Of a DNA stretch of 64,000 nucleotides, positions 54,935 to 63,331 are shown piece after piece; positions within the stretch are counted from its first letter, which is position 1, and every line of letters starts with the position of its first letter. The stretch covers positions 372,001 through 436,000 of the forward strand of contig NZ_FXYF01000002.1 in NCBI RefSeq assembly GCF_900184945.1. The letters run 5' to 3'. The notes under the pieces are model-generated. The model made no database searches and was not told the DNA's origin. It was given only the letters and a program-made list of their open reading frames with translations. A program made the position numbers and the translations under genes. The stretch comes from Antarctobacter aquimaris (GTDB lineage Bacteria; Pseudomonadota; Alphaproteobacteria; Rhodobacterales; Rhodobacteraceae).

Positions 54935-55828
54935 ATGATTCACGCGCTCGCCCTGCCTCTGCCCCAGTCCGAGGAATTTGCCCGCACGTTTGAGGCGCTG
55001 GGCCGTCCGCTGCGCCGCTACCGGCGCACCTGCGGCGATGATCCGCGGCTGTGGTGGCAGGTGCAGTCGCGGCGGCTGAAGGCGCTCGGCCGGATCGATC
55101 TCGTGTCACGCGGGCCGGTCGCCGCCGAGCCTGCCGACCTGGACGACTGGTCCAACGAGTGGCGCCGCTGGCATGACGGGCGGCCGCTGGTGCTGAATGC
55201 CGACGGCATGCCCGCGGGGGCGCTGCGCCGGGCCGGGTTCTGGCCGCTGATGACCCCGGCCAGCCTTGCGCTGCTGCCGCTGGGCGATGACGCAGCGATG
55301 CGCGCCGCACTGCGGCAGAAGTGGCGCAACCGCCTGAACCGGGCCGAGGCCGGGCCGCTGACCGTGACGGAACGGGCGCTGACCGACGGCCACTGGATCC
55401 TGGGGGCCGAGGCGGCGCAGACGCGCCAGCGGCGCTACCGTGGCCTGCCCGTCGACTTTGCCGCCGCCTTTGCCGCGACAAACCCGGGGCAGGCCCGCGT
55501 CTTCGAAGCGCGGCTGGGCGATGCGCCGATCGCCGCCGCGCTGATCCTGAAACATGGCCGCATGGCCACCTGGCAGATCGGCGTGACCAGCGACGAAGGC
55601 CGCCGCCACCACGCCATGAACCTGCTGCTGTGGCGCGCCATGTCGCAGCTGGCGGACGCCGGGCATGACTGCCTCGACCTGGGCATTCTCAACAGCCAGG
55701 ACGCGCCCGGCCTCACGCATTTCAAGCTGGGCACCGGCGCGCGCACCCACCGGCTGGGCGGCACCTGGCTGCATCTGGGCGCGCTCGCCCCGCTCGCCCG
55801 CCACCTGCCCGGCTGGCTGATGCGCTGA
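54935..55828 (+). CDS. GNAT-family N-acetyltransferase (FemAB-like)
   Basis: 297 residues from ATG 54935 (MIHALALPLPQSEEF). The N-terminal half has RQKWRNRLNRAEAGPL, a motif common to the double-GNAT or FemAB-like group. The C-terminal half contains ARVFEARLGDAPIAAALILKHGRMATWQIGVTSDEGRRHHAMNLLLWRAMSQL, resembling an acyl-CoA or aminoacyl binding core. The substrate is unknown. The dispersed repeat follows the stop. Confidence 0.85.
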   Translation: MIHALALPLPQSEEFARTFEALGRPLRRYRRTCGDDPRLWWQVQSRRLKALGRIDLVSRGPVAAEPADLDDWSNEWRRWHDGRPLVLNADGMPAGALRRAGFWPLMTPASLALLPLGDDAAMRAALRQKWRNRLNRAEAGPLTVTERALTDGHWILGAEAAQTRQRRYRGLPVDFAAAFAATNPGQARVFEARLGDAPIAAALILKHGRMATWQIGVTSDEGRRHHAMNLLLWRAMSQLADAGHDCLDLGILNSQDAPGLTHFKLGTGARTHRLGGTWLHLGALAPLARHLPGWLMR

Positions 55829-55847
55829 CCGGCAAGCGCACCCCAGG

Positions 55848-55911
55848 GTTTCTTCTGGCCACAAATATCCTCGGGGGGAGTCGCCCGCAGGGCGGCGGGG
55901 GCGGCGCCCCC
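55848..55911. repeat. dispersed intergenic repeat, copy 2
   Basis: A 64-base element starting GTTTCTTCTGGCCACAAATA, then TCCTCGGGGGGAGTCG and a GC-rich hairpin (GGGGGCGGCGCCCC). It is the inverse orientation of the copy at 49113-49174. It separates the convergent GNAT and DUF3179 genes and may act as a terminator. Confidence 0.75.
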
Positions 55912-55932
55912 TCTTCCCCTCACAACAAGCGG

Positions 55933-56895
55933 TCAGTTCCCCAGCATCCACTTCCCCTCCGGCCAAAAGGCGTGAAAGGCAAAGGCGAACATCACGTCAT
56001 GCGGCAGGTCCGCGCCACTTTCGTCCCGCACCCGGACGGACCCAACGTCGCGCCCCGCGGCAATCGCGCCCGCATCCAAGGCCGAGGCCTGGCCAGCGCG
56101 CCAGGTGATCACCACGCCGGCCTCGCGCACCTCCTGCTCCTGCGCCAGCCGGTCCATCGGCCAGGCGCGGTCGCCCACGCGCACCACCCGCATCAGCGCC
56201 GGCACGCCGTGCGGCGGCGGTTCGCCGGAATAGAGGAACGGCCGCTTCGAGGTGTCGTAGCCGCGATAGGGGTTCTGGCCATAGGGGCGGTTCCAGGCGG
56301 GTTCCGCCATGACCACCCCGTCGGGATGCCTCTCGCGGAACTGGTCGAGGCTTTCCATCCAGCTGGGCAGCGCGGTCAGCCGCACGCCGGTCAACTCGCC
56401 GACGATGCCTTCGCCCAGCGCCTGCTGCCACCAGCTCTGCGTCTCGCGGTCATACATCACCATGTCCGAATTGCGCAGCTTGCCCGAAACGCCGAAGGTC
56501 AGCACACGCCCGCCGACCCGCCGGTCGAAGGTCAGCGCGGAATTGCACAGCGGGCAGAAGGTGACCGCCACCGGCACGCCGCCGATGACGTCGTTGACGA
56601 TCTCGTGCCAGGTCAGGTAGCGGATTGGGTAGGCGCGCGGGCGCTGGCCCTGGATCACAACGGCGATCAGCGGTTCGTTGCCCGGAATGCCGGTCACCTT
56701 GTCCAACTCCACGAACTGCGGGTCCGACAGCGCCGGGATGCCGTCCTTGGGCGGGCCGCCGGAGAGGATCTCGGTCCAGCTGGTCACGCTGGTGCGGTCG
56801 AAATCCGTATCCGGCCATTCCGACCGCCAGAACGCGGGATCGGCCGTGGCGGCGGCCGCCCAGAGCACGGCAAGACATGAGATGAGCAGACGCAT
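55933..56895 (-). CDS. DUF3179 family exported protein
   Basis: 320 residues from ATG 56895 with a Sec signal peptide (about 1-18, ending ATA, then DP). The DUF3179 core shows DGIPALSDPQFVEL, the AYPIRYLTWHEIVNDVIGGVPVAVTFCPLCNSALTFDRRV stretch with its CPLC pair, and GVSGKLRNSDMVMYDRETQSWWQQALGEGIVGELTG. The CPLCNS motif suggests metal or redox chemistry, but the activity is unknown. It is expected in the periplasm. Confidence 0.92.
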   Translation of the reverse strand: MRLLISCLAVLWAAAATADPAFWRSEWPDTDFDRTSVTSWTEILSGGPPKDGIPALSDPQFVELDKVTGIPGNEPLIAVVIQGQRPRAYPIRYLTWHEIVNDVIGGVPVAVTFCPLCNSALTFDRRVGGRVLTFGVSGKLRNSDMVMYDRETQSWWQQALGEGIVGELTGVRLTALPSWMESLDQFRERHPDGVVMAEPAWNRPYGQNPYRGYDTSKRPFLYSGEPPPHGVPALMRVVRVGDRAWPMDRLAQEQEVREAGVVITWRAGQASALDAGAIAAGRDVGSVRVRDESGADLPHDVMFAFAFHAFWPEGKWMLGN

Positions 56896-56990
56896 GGACC
56901 TTCCTCCCGGGGTTGGCAGGAAGGATGCCGGACCGCAAGCGATCTGGCCAGCCCCGCGCACGCGCTCGTGACGGCGCGTGCGCGGTAGGA

Positions 56991-57692
56991 TCACTCTCCG
57001 GTGACGGTCACCGCGACCATGCGGTCGGGTTCGCCCAGCACAGCGCCGTTGGCACGCGCGTCGCCGCGCTTGATGGCGTCGACCACCTCCATGCCCTCGG
57101 TCACCTTGCCGACCACGGTGTATTGCCCGTTCAGGAAGGGCCCCGCATCGAACATGATGAAGAACTGCGAGTTGGCGCTGTCCGGGCTCTGCGAGCGGGC
57201 CATGCCGACCACGCCGCGCTCGAACGGGATGTCCGAGAACTCGGCCTTGAGGTCGGGCAGGTCCGATCCGCCCATGCCGGCGCGGCGCATGTCAAAGCCC
57301 TCGCCCCCCGACTTGCCGAAGGTCACGTCGCCGGTCTGCGCCATGAAGCCGTCGATCACCCGGTGGAACACCACGCCGTCATAGGCGCCGGATTTCGCCA
57401 GCGCGGCGATCCGCGCGGCATGGCCGGGGGCCACGTCCTCTAACAGGTCGATGACAACGGTGCCGTTCGCCTCGCCGGCGATCTGGATGCTGAGACCCAG
57501 GTCGGCCGCCTCCGGGGTGACGGCAGGCTCTGGCGCGGGGGCCGGAGCGGATGCGGGATCAGGCGCCGGGGCGACAGCCACGGCCTCCGGCACGCCGGTG
57601 TCCGGTCCCTGCCTGTCGCGCAGGATCGTGTAGACGCCGGCCAGCACCAGCACCACCGCGATGGCGATGAAGCGTCCGCTATTGCGCGACAT
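56991..57692 (-). CDS. membrane-anchored cyclophilin-type peptidyl-prolyl isomerase
   Basis: 233 residues. There is an N-terminal signal-anchor helix (about 8-24, FIAIAVVLVLAGVYTIL), a Pro/Ala linker (about 35-65) and a cyclophilin domain (about 66-233). Its motifs are YDGVVFHRVIDGFMAQTGDVT, GVVGMARSQSPDSANSQFFIM and LNGQYTVVGKV. It should catalyse proline isomerisation in exported proteins. It overlaps the second cyclophilin gene by 14 bases, so both are translated together. Confidence 0.93.
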   Translation of the reverse strand: MSRNSGRFIAIAVVLVLAGVYTILRDRQGPDTGVPEAVAVAPAPDPASAPAPAPEPAVTPEAADLGLSIQIAGEANGTVVIDLLEDVAPGHAARIAALAKSGAYDGVVFHRVIDGFMAQTGDVTFGKSGGEGFDMRRAGMGGSDLPDLKAEFSDIPFERGVVGMARSQSPDSANSQFFIMFDAGPFLNGQYTVVGKVTEGMEVVDAIKRGDARANGAVLGEPDRMVAVTVTGE

Positions 57693-58191
57693 CAGCGGCC
57701 ACCTTGACCGAGATCATCCGGTCGGGTGCTGTGGGCGGCTCGCCCCGGGCGATCTTGTCGACATGCTCCATGCCCGACAGCACGCGGCCATAGACCGTGT
57801 ACTGGCCGTTCAGGAAATGGTTGTCCTTGAAGTTGATGAAGAACTGCGAATTGGCGCTGTTCGGCGCCTGGCTGCGGGCGGCGCCCAGGGTGCCGCGGTC
57901 ATGCGGCAGCTTGGAGAACTCGGCCGGCACGTTCGGCAGGTCCGATCCGCCGGTGCCCGCGCGGCGCAGGTTGAAGTCCTTTTCCATGTTGCCGTGGGCC
58001 ACGTCGCCGGTCTGCGCCATGAAACCCTCGATCACGCGGTGAAAGCAGACGTTGTCATAGGCTCCCGCGCGGGCGAGGTCCTTCATCCGCGCCGCGTGCT
58101 GGGGTGCAACCTCGGTCAGCAGTTCGATGACGACGGTGCCGTCCTTGAGTTCCATGAGGATCGTGTTTTCGGGGTCCTTGATGTCGGCCAT
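57679..58191 (-). CDS. cytoplasmic cyclophilin-type peptidyl-prolyl isomerase
   Basis: 170 residues from ATG 58191 (MADIKDPENTILME). The cyclophilin core shows YDNVCFHRVIEGFMAQTGDVA, GTLGAARSQAPNSANSQFFINF and LNGQYTVYGRVLSGMEHVD. There is no signal peptide, so it acts in the cytoplasm, unlike its neighbour. The two are tandem paralogues. It is divergent from pgk. Confidence 0.95.
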   Translation of the reverse strand: MADIKDPENTILMELKDGTVVIELLTEVAPQHAARMKDLARAGAYDNVCFHRVIEGFMAQTGDVAHGNMEKDFNLRRAGTGGSDLPNVPAEFSKLPHDRGTLGAARSQAPNSANSQFFINFKDNHFLNGQYTVYGRVLSGMEHVDKIARGEPPTAPDRMISVKVAADVAQ

Positions 58192-58255
58192 GTCTCTCTC
58201 CGTTCCAAAACTGCGACGAGAGGTAGCCTGAGCCGGGGCCAAAGCCAAGACGGCG

Positions 58256-58284
58256 TTGACCTCCGGGCCGCTTAGGGTCTAGTG
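58256..58284 (+). promoter_or_regulatory. candidate promoter of pgk
   Basis: TTGACC (58256-58261), 17 bases, then CTAGTG (58279-58284), which ends 31 bases upstream of the pgk ATG. The -10 is a poor match. The alternative TAGGGT gives a spacer too short. Confidence 0.3.
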
Positions 58285-58315
58285 GGCCGGGGAGCACGAC
58301 ACCGGAGGGAACGGG

Positions 58316-59536
58316 ATGGGCTGGAACACGCTGGACGACATGGACCTTGACGGCAAACGGGTCCTGACCCGCGTCGATATCAACGTGCCGATGGAGAACG
58401 GGCAGGTCACCGACGCCACCCGGATCGAGCGCATCGCCGCGACGGTGCAGAGCATCCTGGACAAGGGCGGCAAGCCGATCCTGCTGGCCCATTTCGGCCG
58501 CCCAAAGGGCGAACGCCGAACCGACATGAGCCTGCAGCCGCTGATCCCCGCGCTGGAGGCAACGCTGGGCGTCGAGGTGGTCTTTGCCGCCGACTGCATC
58601 GGTCCCGCCGCGGCGGCGGTGATCGACGGGCTGGGGCCGAACCAGGTGGCGCTGCTGGAAAACACCCGCTTTCACAAGGGCGAGGAAAAGAACGACCCCG
58701 AGCTGGTGGCCGCGATGGCGGCGCTGGGCGACGTGTTCTGTTCCGATGCGTTTTCCGCGGCACACCGGGCGCATGCCTCGACAACGGGGCTGGCGCATGC
58801 CCTGCCCGCCTGTGCGGGGCGGCTGATGCAGGCGGAACTGGAGACCCTGAACAGCGCGCTGGGCGCGCCGCTGCGGCCGCTGCTGGCGGTCGTGGGCGGG
58901 GCCAAGGTCTCGACCAAGCTGGACCTGCTGGGCAACCTCGTCGAAAAGGTCGACGTGCTGGTGATCGGCGGCGGCATGGCCAACACCTTCCTGGCCGCCA
59001 AGGGCGTCGACGTGGGCAAGTCGCTGGCCGAGCACGACATGGCCCCCACCGCCCGCGAGATCATGGCCCGGGCCGAGACCGCCGGCTGCCGGATCCTGCT
59101 GCCGGTCGACGTGGTGATCGCCCGCGAGTTCAAGGAGGGCGCCGCCAACGAGGTGGTGGCCGTGGACGCCTGCCCGCCGGATGCGATGATCCTGGACGCC
59201 GGGCCGCAATCGGTCGAGGCGATCACCGACGCCATCGACGAGGCCCGCACGCTGATCTGGAACGGCCCGCTGGGCGCCTTCGAGATCGCGCCCTTTGACG
59301 CCGCGACCAACGCCGCCGCCCGCCACGCCGCCGAGCGCACCGGCCTGGGCAAGCTGGTGTCGGTGGCCGGCGGTGGCGACACGGTCGCCGCGCTGAATAA
59401 GGCCGGGGCGGCCTCGGATTTCTCCTACGTCTCAACGGCGGGCGGTGCCTTTCTCGAGTGGATGGAAGGCAAGGTCCTGCCCGGCGTCGCGGCGCTGGAC
59501 GTGGCAGGCAACGAGCATCACGACGAAGAAGAGTGA
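58316..59536 (+). CDS. pgk: phosphoglycerate kinase
   Basis: Glycolytic and Calvin-cycle kinase, 406 residues. The N-terminal substrate signature [16 protein letters not shown] is present, with [30 protein letters not shown] and [17 protein letters not shown]. The nucleotide-binding glycine-rich end is [16 protein letters not shown]. The length is normal for alphaproteobacteria. The only odd feature is the acidic C-terminal tail (NEHHDEEE). A hairpin terminator follows. Confidence 0.97.
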   Translation: MGWNTLDDMDLDGKRVLTRVDINVPMENGQVTDATRIERIAATVQSILDKGGKPILLAHFGRPKGERRTDMSLQPLIPALEATLGVEVVFAADCIGPAAAAVIDGLGPNQVALLENTRFHKGEEKNDPELVAAMAALGDVFCSDAFSAAHRAHASTTGLAHALPACAGRLMQAELETLNSALGAPLRPLLAVVGGAKVSTKLDLLGNLVEKVDVLVIGGGMANTFLAAKGVDVGKSLAEHDMAPTAREIMARAETAGCRILLPVDVVIAREFKEGAANEVVAVDACPPDAMILDAGPQSVEAITDAIDEARTLIWNGPLGAFEIAPFDAATNAAARHAAERTGLGKLVSVAGGGDTVAALNKAGAASDFSYVSTAGGAFLEWMEGKVLPGVAALDVAGNEHHDEEE

Positions 59537-59545
59537 CGCACCACA

Positions 59546-59572
59546 GGGCACCCGGGATACTGCCGGGTGCCC
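59546..59572. terminator. bidirectional hairpin terminator between pgk and a convergent lipoprotein gene
   Basis: A perfect 10-bp inverted repeat GGGCACCCGG / CCGGGTGCCC (59546-59555 and 59563-59572) with a 7-base loop lies in the 39-base gap between the convergent genes. There is no T run on either strand. Confidence 0.5.
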
Positions 59573-59575
59573 GGA

Positions 59576-60598
59576 TCACCGCCCCTGGGCGATCTGGCGT
59601 TCCATCGTATAGAGCAGGCGGATCGCCGCGGGCGCGGTAAAGGCGGTGGCATGCCTGCGCTTGTCGCCGCCGTCGAAATCGCTCAGGTCCACCACCTCGA
59701 TCGGCAGGCCGGCAAGATGCGTCTTGTCCTGGATCGAACCCAGCCGCCAGGGCTTGCCCGTCAGCCAGGCCGAGATGTTCAGCGCCGAGTCCTCGGTCGA
59801 GATCACCACGAGAAATGGCTCGGGAAAGGGTTCGATGCGCAGCGCCTGCTGGACAAAGACGTCTTCGTCGATGTCCGGGCTGATCAGCGCCACGCCGCGC
59901 AGCGCCTTCAGCACCTTTGTCTTGCCGCCGATGGAGATCTGCCGCAGCGTCTCCATCGTCAGTTGCGAGCCCATGGAATGCGCCAGCAGCGTGACGCGCC
60001 AGCCGTCATCGGCCAGGTCGGTCAGCACCTTTTCCAGCCCGTCGCGCGAAAAGATGACGCTGTCGCGGTCGTAGACATAACCACGCGGGTTGCCGGCTGA
60101 GGCCCAGGAATAGACCACGATGGGGATCTGCGCGTCAAAGTCGTGCGCGACCTGCGCGACGCGGTAGACCGCCTCGGCGTTGTTGACGTTGTAGCCGTGG
60201 ACAAACAGCACCATGTCGCGCCGCCCCGGTTGCGAAGCACCCTTGAGCCCGTCGAGAAAGGCCCGGTCTGCGCCGTAAGGCCCGCCGTTGCGGGTCACGA
60301 AGTGCTTGTGTGGGTCCGGTTGCGCCCGACCGGGCCACTCGATCTCGCCTCTTTTGTGGCCCGGCGGGATCGAGATGTCGGCCCAGCCATAGCGCAGCGC
60401 CCGCCCGCGCGAGTCGCCAAAGGCCTGCTGGACGAGATTCACGTCGCCTTGGGGCGCAAGGTTTCGGTTGGTGGCGACAAAGACGCGCCGCAGGGTGGCG
60501 GACTCGCCCTCGGCCAACGGGACATAGCCGATTTCGCCCCGCGTGGCGCAGGACGCAAGGAGGACGCACAGCGACAGGATCAGCAAACCGCGCAACAT
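59576..60598 (-). CDS. lipoprotein alpha/beta hydrolase (DUF900-type), copy 1
   Basis: 340 residues. A type II signal peptide with lipobox LASC places lipidation at C17. An alpha/beta-hydrolase domain of the DUF900/esterase-like group follows: VLFVHGYNVNNAEAVYR holds the oxyanion loop, LLAHSMGSQL contains the nucleophile serine in GxSxG form, and the acid lies near GVALISPDIDEDVF. The N-terminal segment VFVATNRNLAP is typical. Tandem with a paralogue about 100 bases upstream. Substrate unknown. Confidence 0.9.
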   Translation of the reverse strand: MLRGLLILSLCVLLASCATRGEIGYVPLAEGESATLRRVFVATNRNLAPQGDVNLVQQAFGDSRGRALRYGWADISIPPGHKRGEIEWPGRAQPDPHKHFVTRNGGPYGADRAFLDGLKGASQPGRRDMVLFVHGYNVNNAEAVYRVAQVAHDFDAQIPIVVYSWASAGNPRGYVYDRDSVIFSRDGLEKVLTDLADDGWRVTLLAHSMGSQLTMETLRQISIGGKTKVLKALRGVALISPDIDEDVFVQQALRIEPFPEPFLVVISTEDSALNISAWLTGKPWRLGSIQDKTHLAGLPIEVVDLSDFDGGDKRRHATAFTAPAAIRLLYTMERQIAQGR

Positions 60599-60698
60599 TC
60601 AGGAAAACTCCGCCGTTGCCCGATTCGTTTCCAGCCCCCGGCGGCAGTTCGCGGCGTTGGCGTGCAAGCGTGCAACGCCCGCACCGCGCGGACGGACC

Positions 60699-61706
60699 TC
60701 ACGGCGCGGCAAGGTCGCGCAGCAGCCGGATCGCCACCGGCGAGGTGAAGGCGGTGGAATGGCCTGTCCGGTCGCCGCCCTCGATGGAACTCAGATCGAT
60801 GATGTCGATCGGCAGGTTGGCCAGCCGCGCGGGGTTCTGGATCGAGCCGAGCCGCGTGGGGGTGCCGGTCAGGAAGGCCGAGAGGCTCAGCGCGCGGTCG
60901 CGGGTGGAGACGATGATCAGGAAAGGCTGCGGGAAGGGCTTGATGCGGCTGGCCTGCCGCAGGAACACGTCCTCGTCGATGTCTGGGCTGATCAGCGCCA
61001 CGCCCGACAGGTCCGCCAGCGCGGCACCGCTGCCCGAGATCGCCATCTGGCGCAGAGTCTCCATCACCAGCTGGCTGCCCATGGAATGCGCCACGATCAG
61101 CGTGCGCCGGTTGGCGGCGGACAGGCCCTTGAGCAGGGTTTCAAGGTCGTCGCGGGTGAAGATCACGCTGTCGCGGTCATAGACATAGCCGCGCGGATCG
61201 CCCGCCGAGGGCCAGGAGAACGAGATCACCGGGTCATCGGTCTCGAAGTCGTGGGCGATCTGCGCCAGCCGGTAGATCGCCTCGGCGTTGTTGATATTGA
61301 AGCCGTGCACGAACAGCACCACGTCGGGCCGCCCGTTGTTGCGCGGAAGCGCGCGCAGGAAGGCCTGCTGGTTCGCGTAGCGTTCACCCGAGCGGGCGAC
61401 GAAATGCCGTGCCGGATCGGGTGTCTGGTCTTCCGGCCACTCGATCCGGCCGATTTCGTGCACCGGCGGAATGGAGATGTCCATGTGCCCGTAGCGCAGC
61501 ACCGCATCCCGGCTTTCGCCGAAGGTCTGGTTCAGCGCCTCGTCCGGCGCCTCTGCGTCCAGATGGCGGTTGCTGGCGATGTAGACGCGCTGCACCGTCG
61601 CGCCGTAGCGGTCCGGCATGAACCCCTGCACGACGGTGATGACTCCGCGCGGCGCACAACCGACGATGGAGAGCGACAGGATCAGGACGACAACGATACG
61701 ACTCAT
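60699..61706 (-). CDS. lipoprotein alpha/beta hydrolase (DUF900-type), copy 2
   Basis: 335 residues from ATG 61706. The signal ends in lipobox IVGC (C17). It aligns along its whole length with the neighbour: VLFVHGFNINNAEAIYRLAQI, IVAHSMGSQLVMETLRQM and VALISPDIDEDVFLRQA are nearly the same. Both probably act on an envelope substrate. It is followed by copy 1 in the same direction, suggesting a local duplication with slow divergence. Confidence 0.9.
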   Translation of the reverse strand: MSRIVVVLILSLSIVGCAPRGVITVVQGFMPDRYGATVQRVYIASNRHLDAEAPDEALNQTFGESRDAVLRYGHMDISIPPVHEIGRIEWPEDQTPDPARHFVARSGERYANQQAFLRALPRNNGRPDVVLFVHGFNINNAEAIYRLAQIAHDFETDDPVISFSWPSAGDPRGYVYDRDSVIFTRDDLETLLKGLSAANRRTLIVAHSMGSQLVMETLRQMAISGSGAALADLSGVALISPDIDEDVFLRQASRIKPFPQPFLIIVSTRDRALSLSAFLTGTPTRLGSIQNPARLANLPIDIIDLSSIEGGDRTGHSTAFTSPVAIRLLRDLAAP

Positions 61707-61747
61707 GGCAGCACAATCGCGCACAGCCGAAGGCGCGTCGAGGGCGT

Positions 61748-62683
61748 TCACCCCTCCGGAATGACGACGCCGGCGAAATCCGCCCGGATCACCTCGCGCG
61801 CGACCTCGGCGAGGCGGTTCAGGCTGGCGGCGTTGCCGCTGCTGGCGCGCCAGACCAGCCCGATGGAGCGGGTAAACCTGCCGCGCCGGAAGGGGCGCAC
61901 CGCCACGTCGCCGCGCGGGGCGCTGATCTCGGACCGGACGTAGAGCGCGGGCAGAAAGGTCAGCCCCATGTTCATCGCCACCATCTGGCGCAGGGCATCC
62001 AGGCTGGTTCCTTCGTAATCCGCGCTGAGATGCGCGCCGAGATCACGGCACAGCGTTGCGATCTGGCCATGCAGGGCATAGGCGCTGGACAGCGACAGCA
62101 CCTCCTGCCCGGCCAGATCCTCGTCCCGGATCTCGGCGGCTTGGGCCAGCGGATGTTCATGCGCCAGCGCGACCGAAAGCGGCTCACGGAACAGCCGCAG
62201 CACGGTGACGTCCCTGGCCGCGACCGGCAGCTGGGTCAGGATGACGTCGTGCCGGCCGGCCACCAGGTCCTCGGTCAGCTCGCGCGGGGCGCCGTCGCGC
62301 AGCACCAGCTTGGCTTCGGGGTAGGCGGCGTGCAGGCGGCGCACCAGTCCCGGCAACAGGTACGGCCCGATGGTGGGGGTGGAGCCCAGCCGCAACTGCC
62401 CCGGCATCCCGGTTTCCAGCAGCTGCGCGGTTTCGACCAGCGCCTCGAGTTCCTCGACGATCCGGGCGGCGCGTTCCCGCACGGCGCGGCCCTCAGGGGT
62501 CAGCACCACGCCGCGCCGACGCCGTTCCACCAGCTTCAGCCGCAGCCGCCGTTCCAGTTCGGCGATTTGCAGGCTGAGCGATGGCTGACTGATCCCGGCG
62601 CGCGCGGCGGCGCGGCCATATTGGCCGGTCTCGGCCAGGTGCAGGAAATAGCGCAGCTGGCGCAGGCTGGGGGCTTCGGTCAT
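61748..62683 (-). CDS. OxyR-like LysR-family regulator without peroxidatic cysteine
   Basis: 311 residues from ATG 62683. The winged helix-turn-helix (about 5-65) shows LRYFLHLAETGQYGRAAARAG, then the LysR sensor domain. The sensor aligns with OxyR: TSLDALRQMVAMNMGLTFLPALYV matches OxyR TSLETLRNMVAAGSGITLLPALAV. Position C199 of E. coli OxyR is A203 here, while the resolving C208 is kept as C212, the only cysteine. A redox disulfide switch is therefore impossible. The likely role is another stress or metabolite sensor; an OxyR-type box lies in the promoter region. Confidence 0.88.
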   Translation of the reverse strand: MTEAPSLRQLRYFLHLAETGQYGRAAARAGISQPSLSLQIAELERRLRLKLVERRRRGVVLTPEGRAVRERAARIVEELEALVETAQLLETGMPGQLRLGSTPTIGPYLLPGLVRRLHAAYPEAKLVLRDGAPRELTEDLVAGRHDVILTQLPVAARDVTVLRLFREPLSVALAHEHPLAQAAEIRDEDLAGQEVLSLSSAYALHGQIATLCRDLGAHLSADYEGTSLDALRQMVAMNMGLTFLPALYVRSEISAPRGDVAVRPFRRGRFTRSIGLVWRASSGNAASLNRLAEVAREVIRADFAGVVIPEG

Positions 62684-62718
62684 GGGTGGGCCTCTGGTCG
62701 GGGGGCGACACTGGTAAT

Positions 62719-62733
62719 ATAGGTATTTCCTAT
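62719..62733. promoter_or_regulatory. OxyR/LysR-type box (ATAG-N7-CTAT)
   Basis: ATAGGTATTTCCTAT is a perfect ATAG-N7-CTAT dyad, matching one half of the known OxyR site. It lies 36 bases upstream of the OxyR-like gene in the gap to the divergent YdcH gene. The region is AT-rich compared with its surroundings. Autoregulation by the adjacent regulator is the simplest reading. Confidence 0.6.
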
Positions 62734-62814
62734 CCAACTTTGCAGTCCCATTGGCTTTCACCCGGGACACCAAGGCCCCATCTCAGGTCCACGGTACACG
62801 GCAAGGAGGTAGAA

Positions 62815-63063
62815 ATGACGACGACACGGATGACCAAGGGCAACAGCGCATCGGTTCAGGCGCGGATCGCGGCCCTTCGGACACGCCATGCGGACCTCGA
62901 GGCGCAGATCGACAACGAGCACGGGAGACCGCTGCCCAGCGCCGGGCGCCTGCGCGCGCTGAAGGCGCGCAAGCTGATGCTCAAGGACGAGATGGCCTAT
63001 TACGATGGCGTGTTGCGCACGCTGGCCAACCTGGATTCGGACTCCTCGCGGGGCGCCGCATGA
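62815..63063 (+). CDS. YdcH/DUF465-like small protein
   Basis: 82 residues from ATG 62815, preceded by a perfect AAGGAGGT four bases before the start. A single helical coiled-coil-like body holds RIAALRTRHADLEAQIDNE and LRALKARKLMLKDEMAYYDGVLRTL, typical of the DUF465 family (YdcH). The N-terminus MTTTRMTKGNSAS is disordered-like. Function unknown. It overlaps the next small gene by ATGA. Confidence 0.85.
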   Translation: MTTTRMTKGNSASVQARIAALRTRHADLEAQIDNEHGRPLPSAGRLRALKARKLMLKDEMAYYDGVLRTLANLDSDSSRGAA

Positions 63064-63236
63064 TGACCCCGATGGACTACCTGCGTGCGGCGCAGTTGAT
63101 GCGATCGGGTGACCTCGACGATTTCGCCGACGCCCTGGGCGAGGCGACACCGCCGCCGCCGCGGCCCGGGAGCACCGCCGGCCGAGTACCGGGGCGTGCA
63201 GAAATGCAACGCCGGCCGGCAGAGAGCGGCCGCTAG
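63060..63236 (+). CDS. small hypothetical protein after the YdcH-like gene
   Basis: 58 residues from ATG 63060, which overlaps the YdcH-like stop (ATGA). The N-terminal part MMTPMDYLRAAQLMRSGDLDDFADALGE could be an amphipathic helix pair. The rest is Pro/Arg/Gly-rich (ATPPPPRPGSTAGRVPGRAE) and unstructured-like. The hairpin at 63247 follows 10 bases after the stop. Family unknown; coding status is supported mainly by the overlap. Confidence 0.5.
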   Translation: MMTPMDYLRAAQLMRSGDLDDFADALGEATPPPPRPGSTAGRVPGRAEMQRRPAESGR

Positions 63237-63246
63237 ACGGATGATG

Positions 63247-63277
63247 ACCCGCGCGGGATTCCCTTTCCCGCGCGGGT
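63247..63277 (+). terminator. hairpin after the YdcH-like operon
   Basis: A perfect 12-bp inverted repeat ACCCGCGCGGGA / TCCCGCGCGGGT with a 7-base loop, downstream of the two small genes. There is no T run, so its termination strength is uncertain. Confidence 0.5.
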
Positions 63278-63331
63278 GTGCGAGTCTGGCTGAAGGCGCT
63301 CGTTGAATGAGGCGCCGCAAGAGGCAGAGAC

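Noticed and set aside
56755-56775. Hydrophilic runs of GC that might suggest CRISPR or tandem repeats
   Set aside because: No spaced direct repeats of constant length were found here or elsewhere; the low-complexity tracts are within coding regions.
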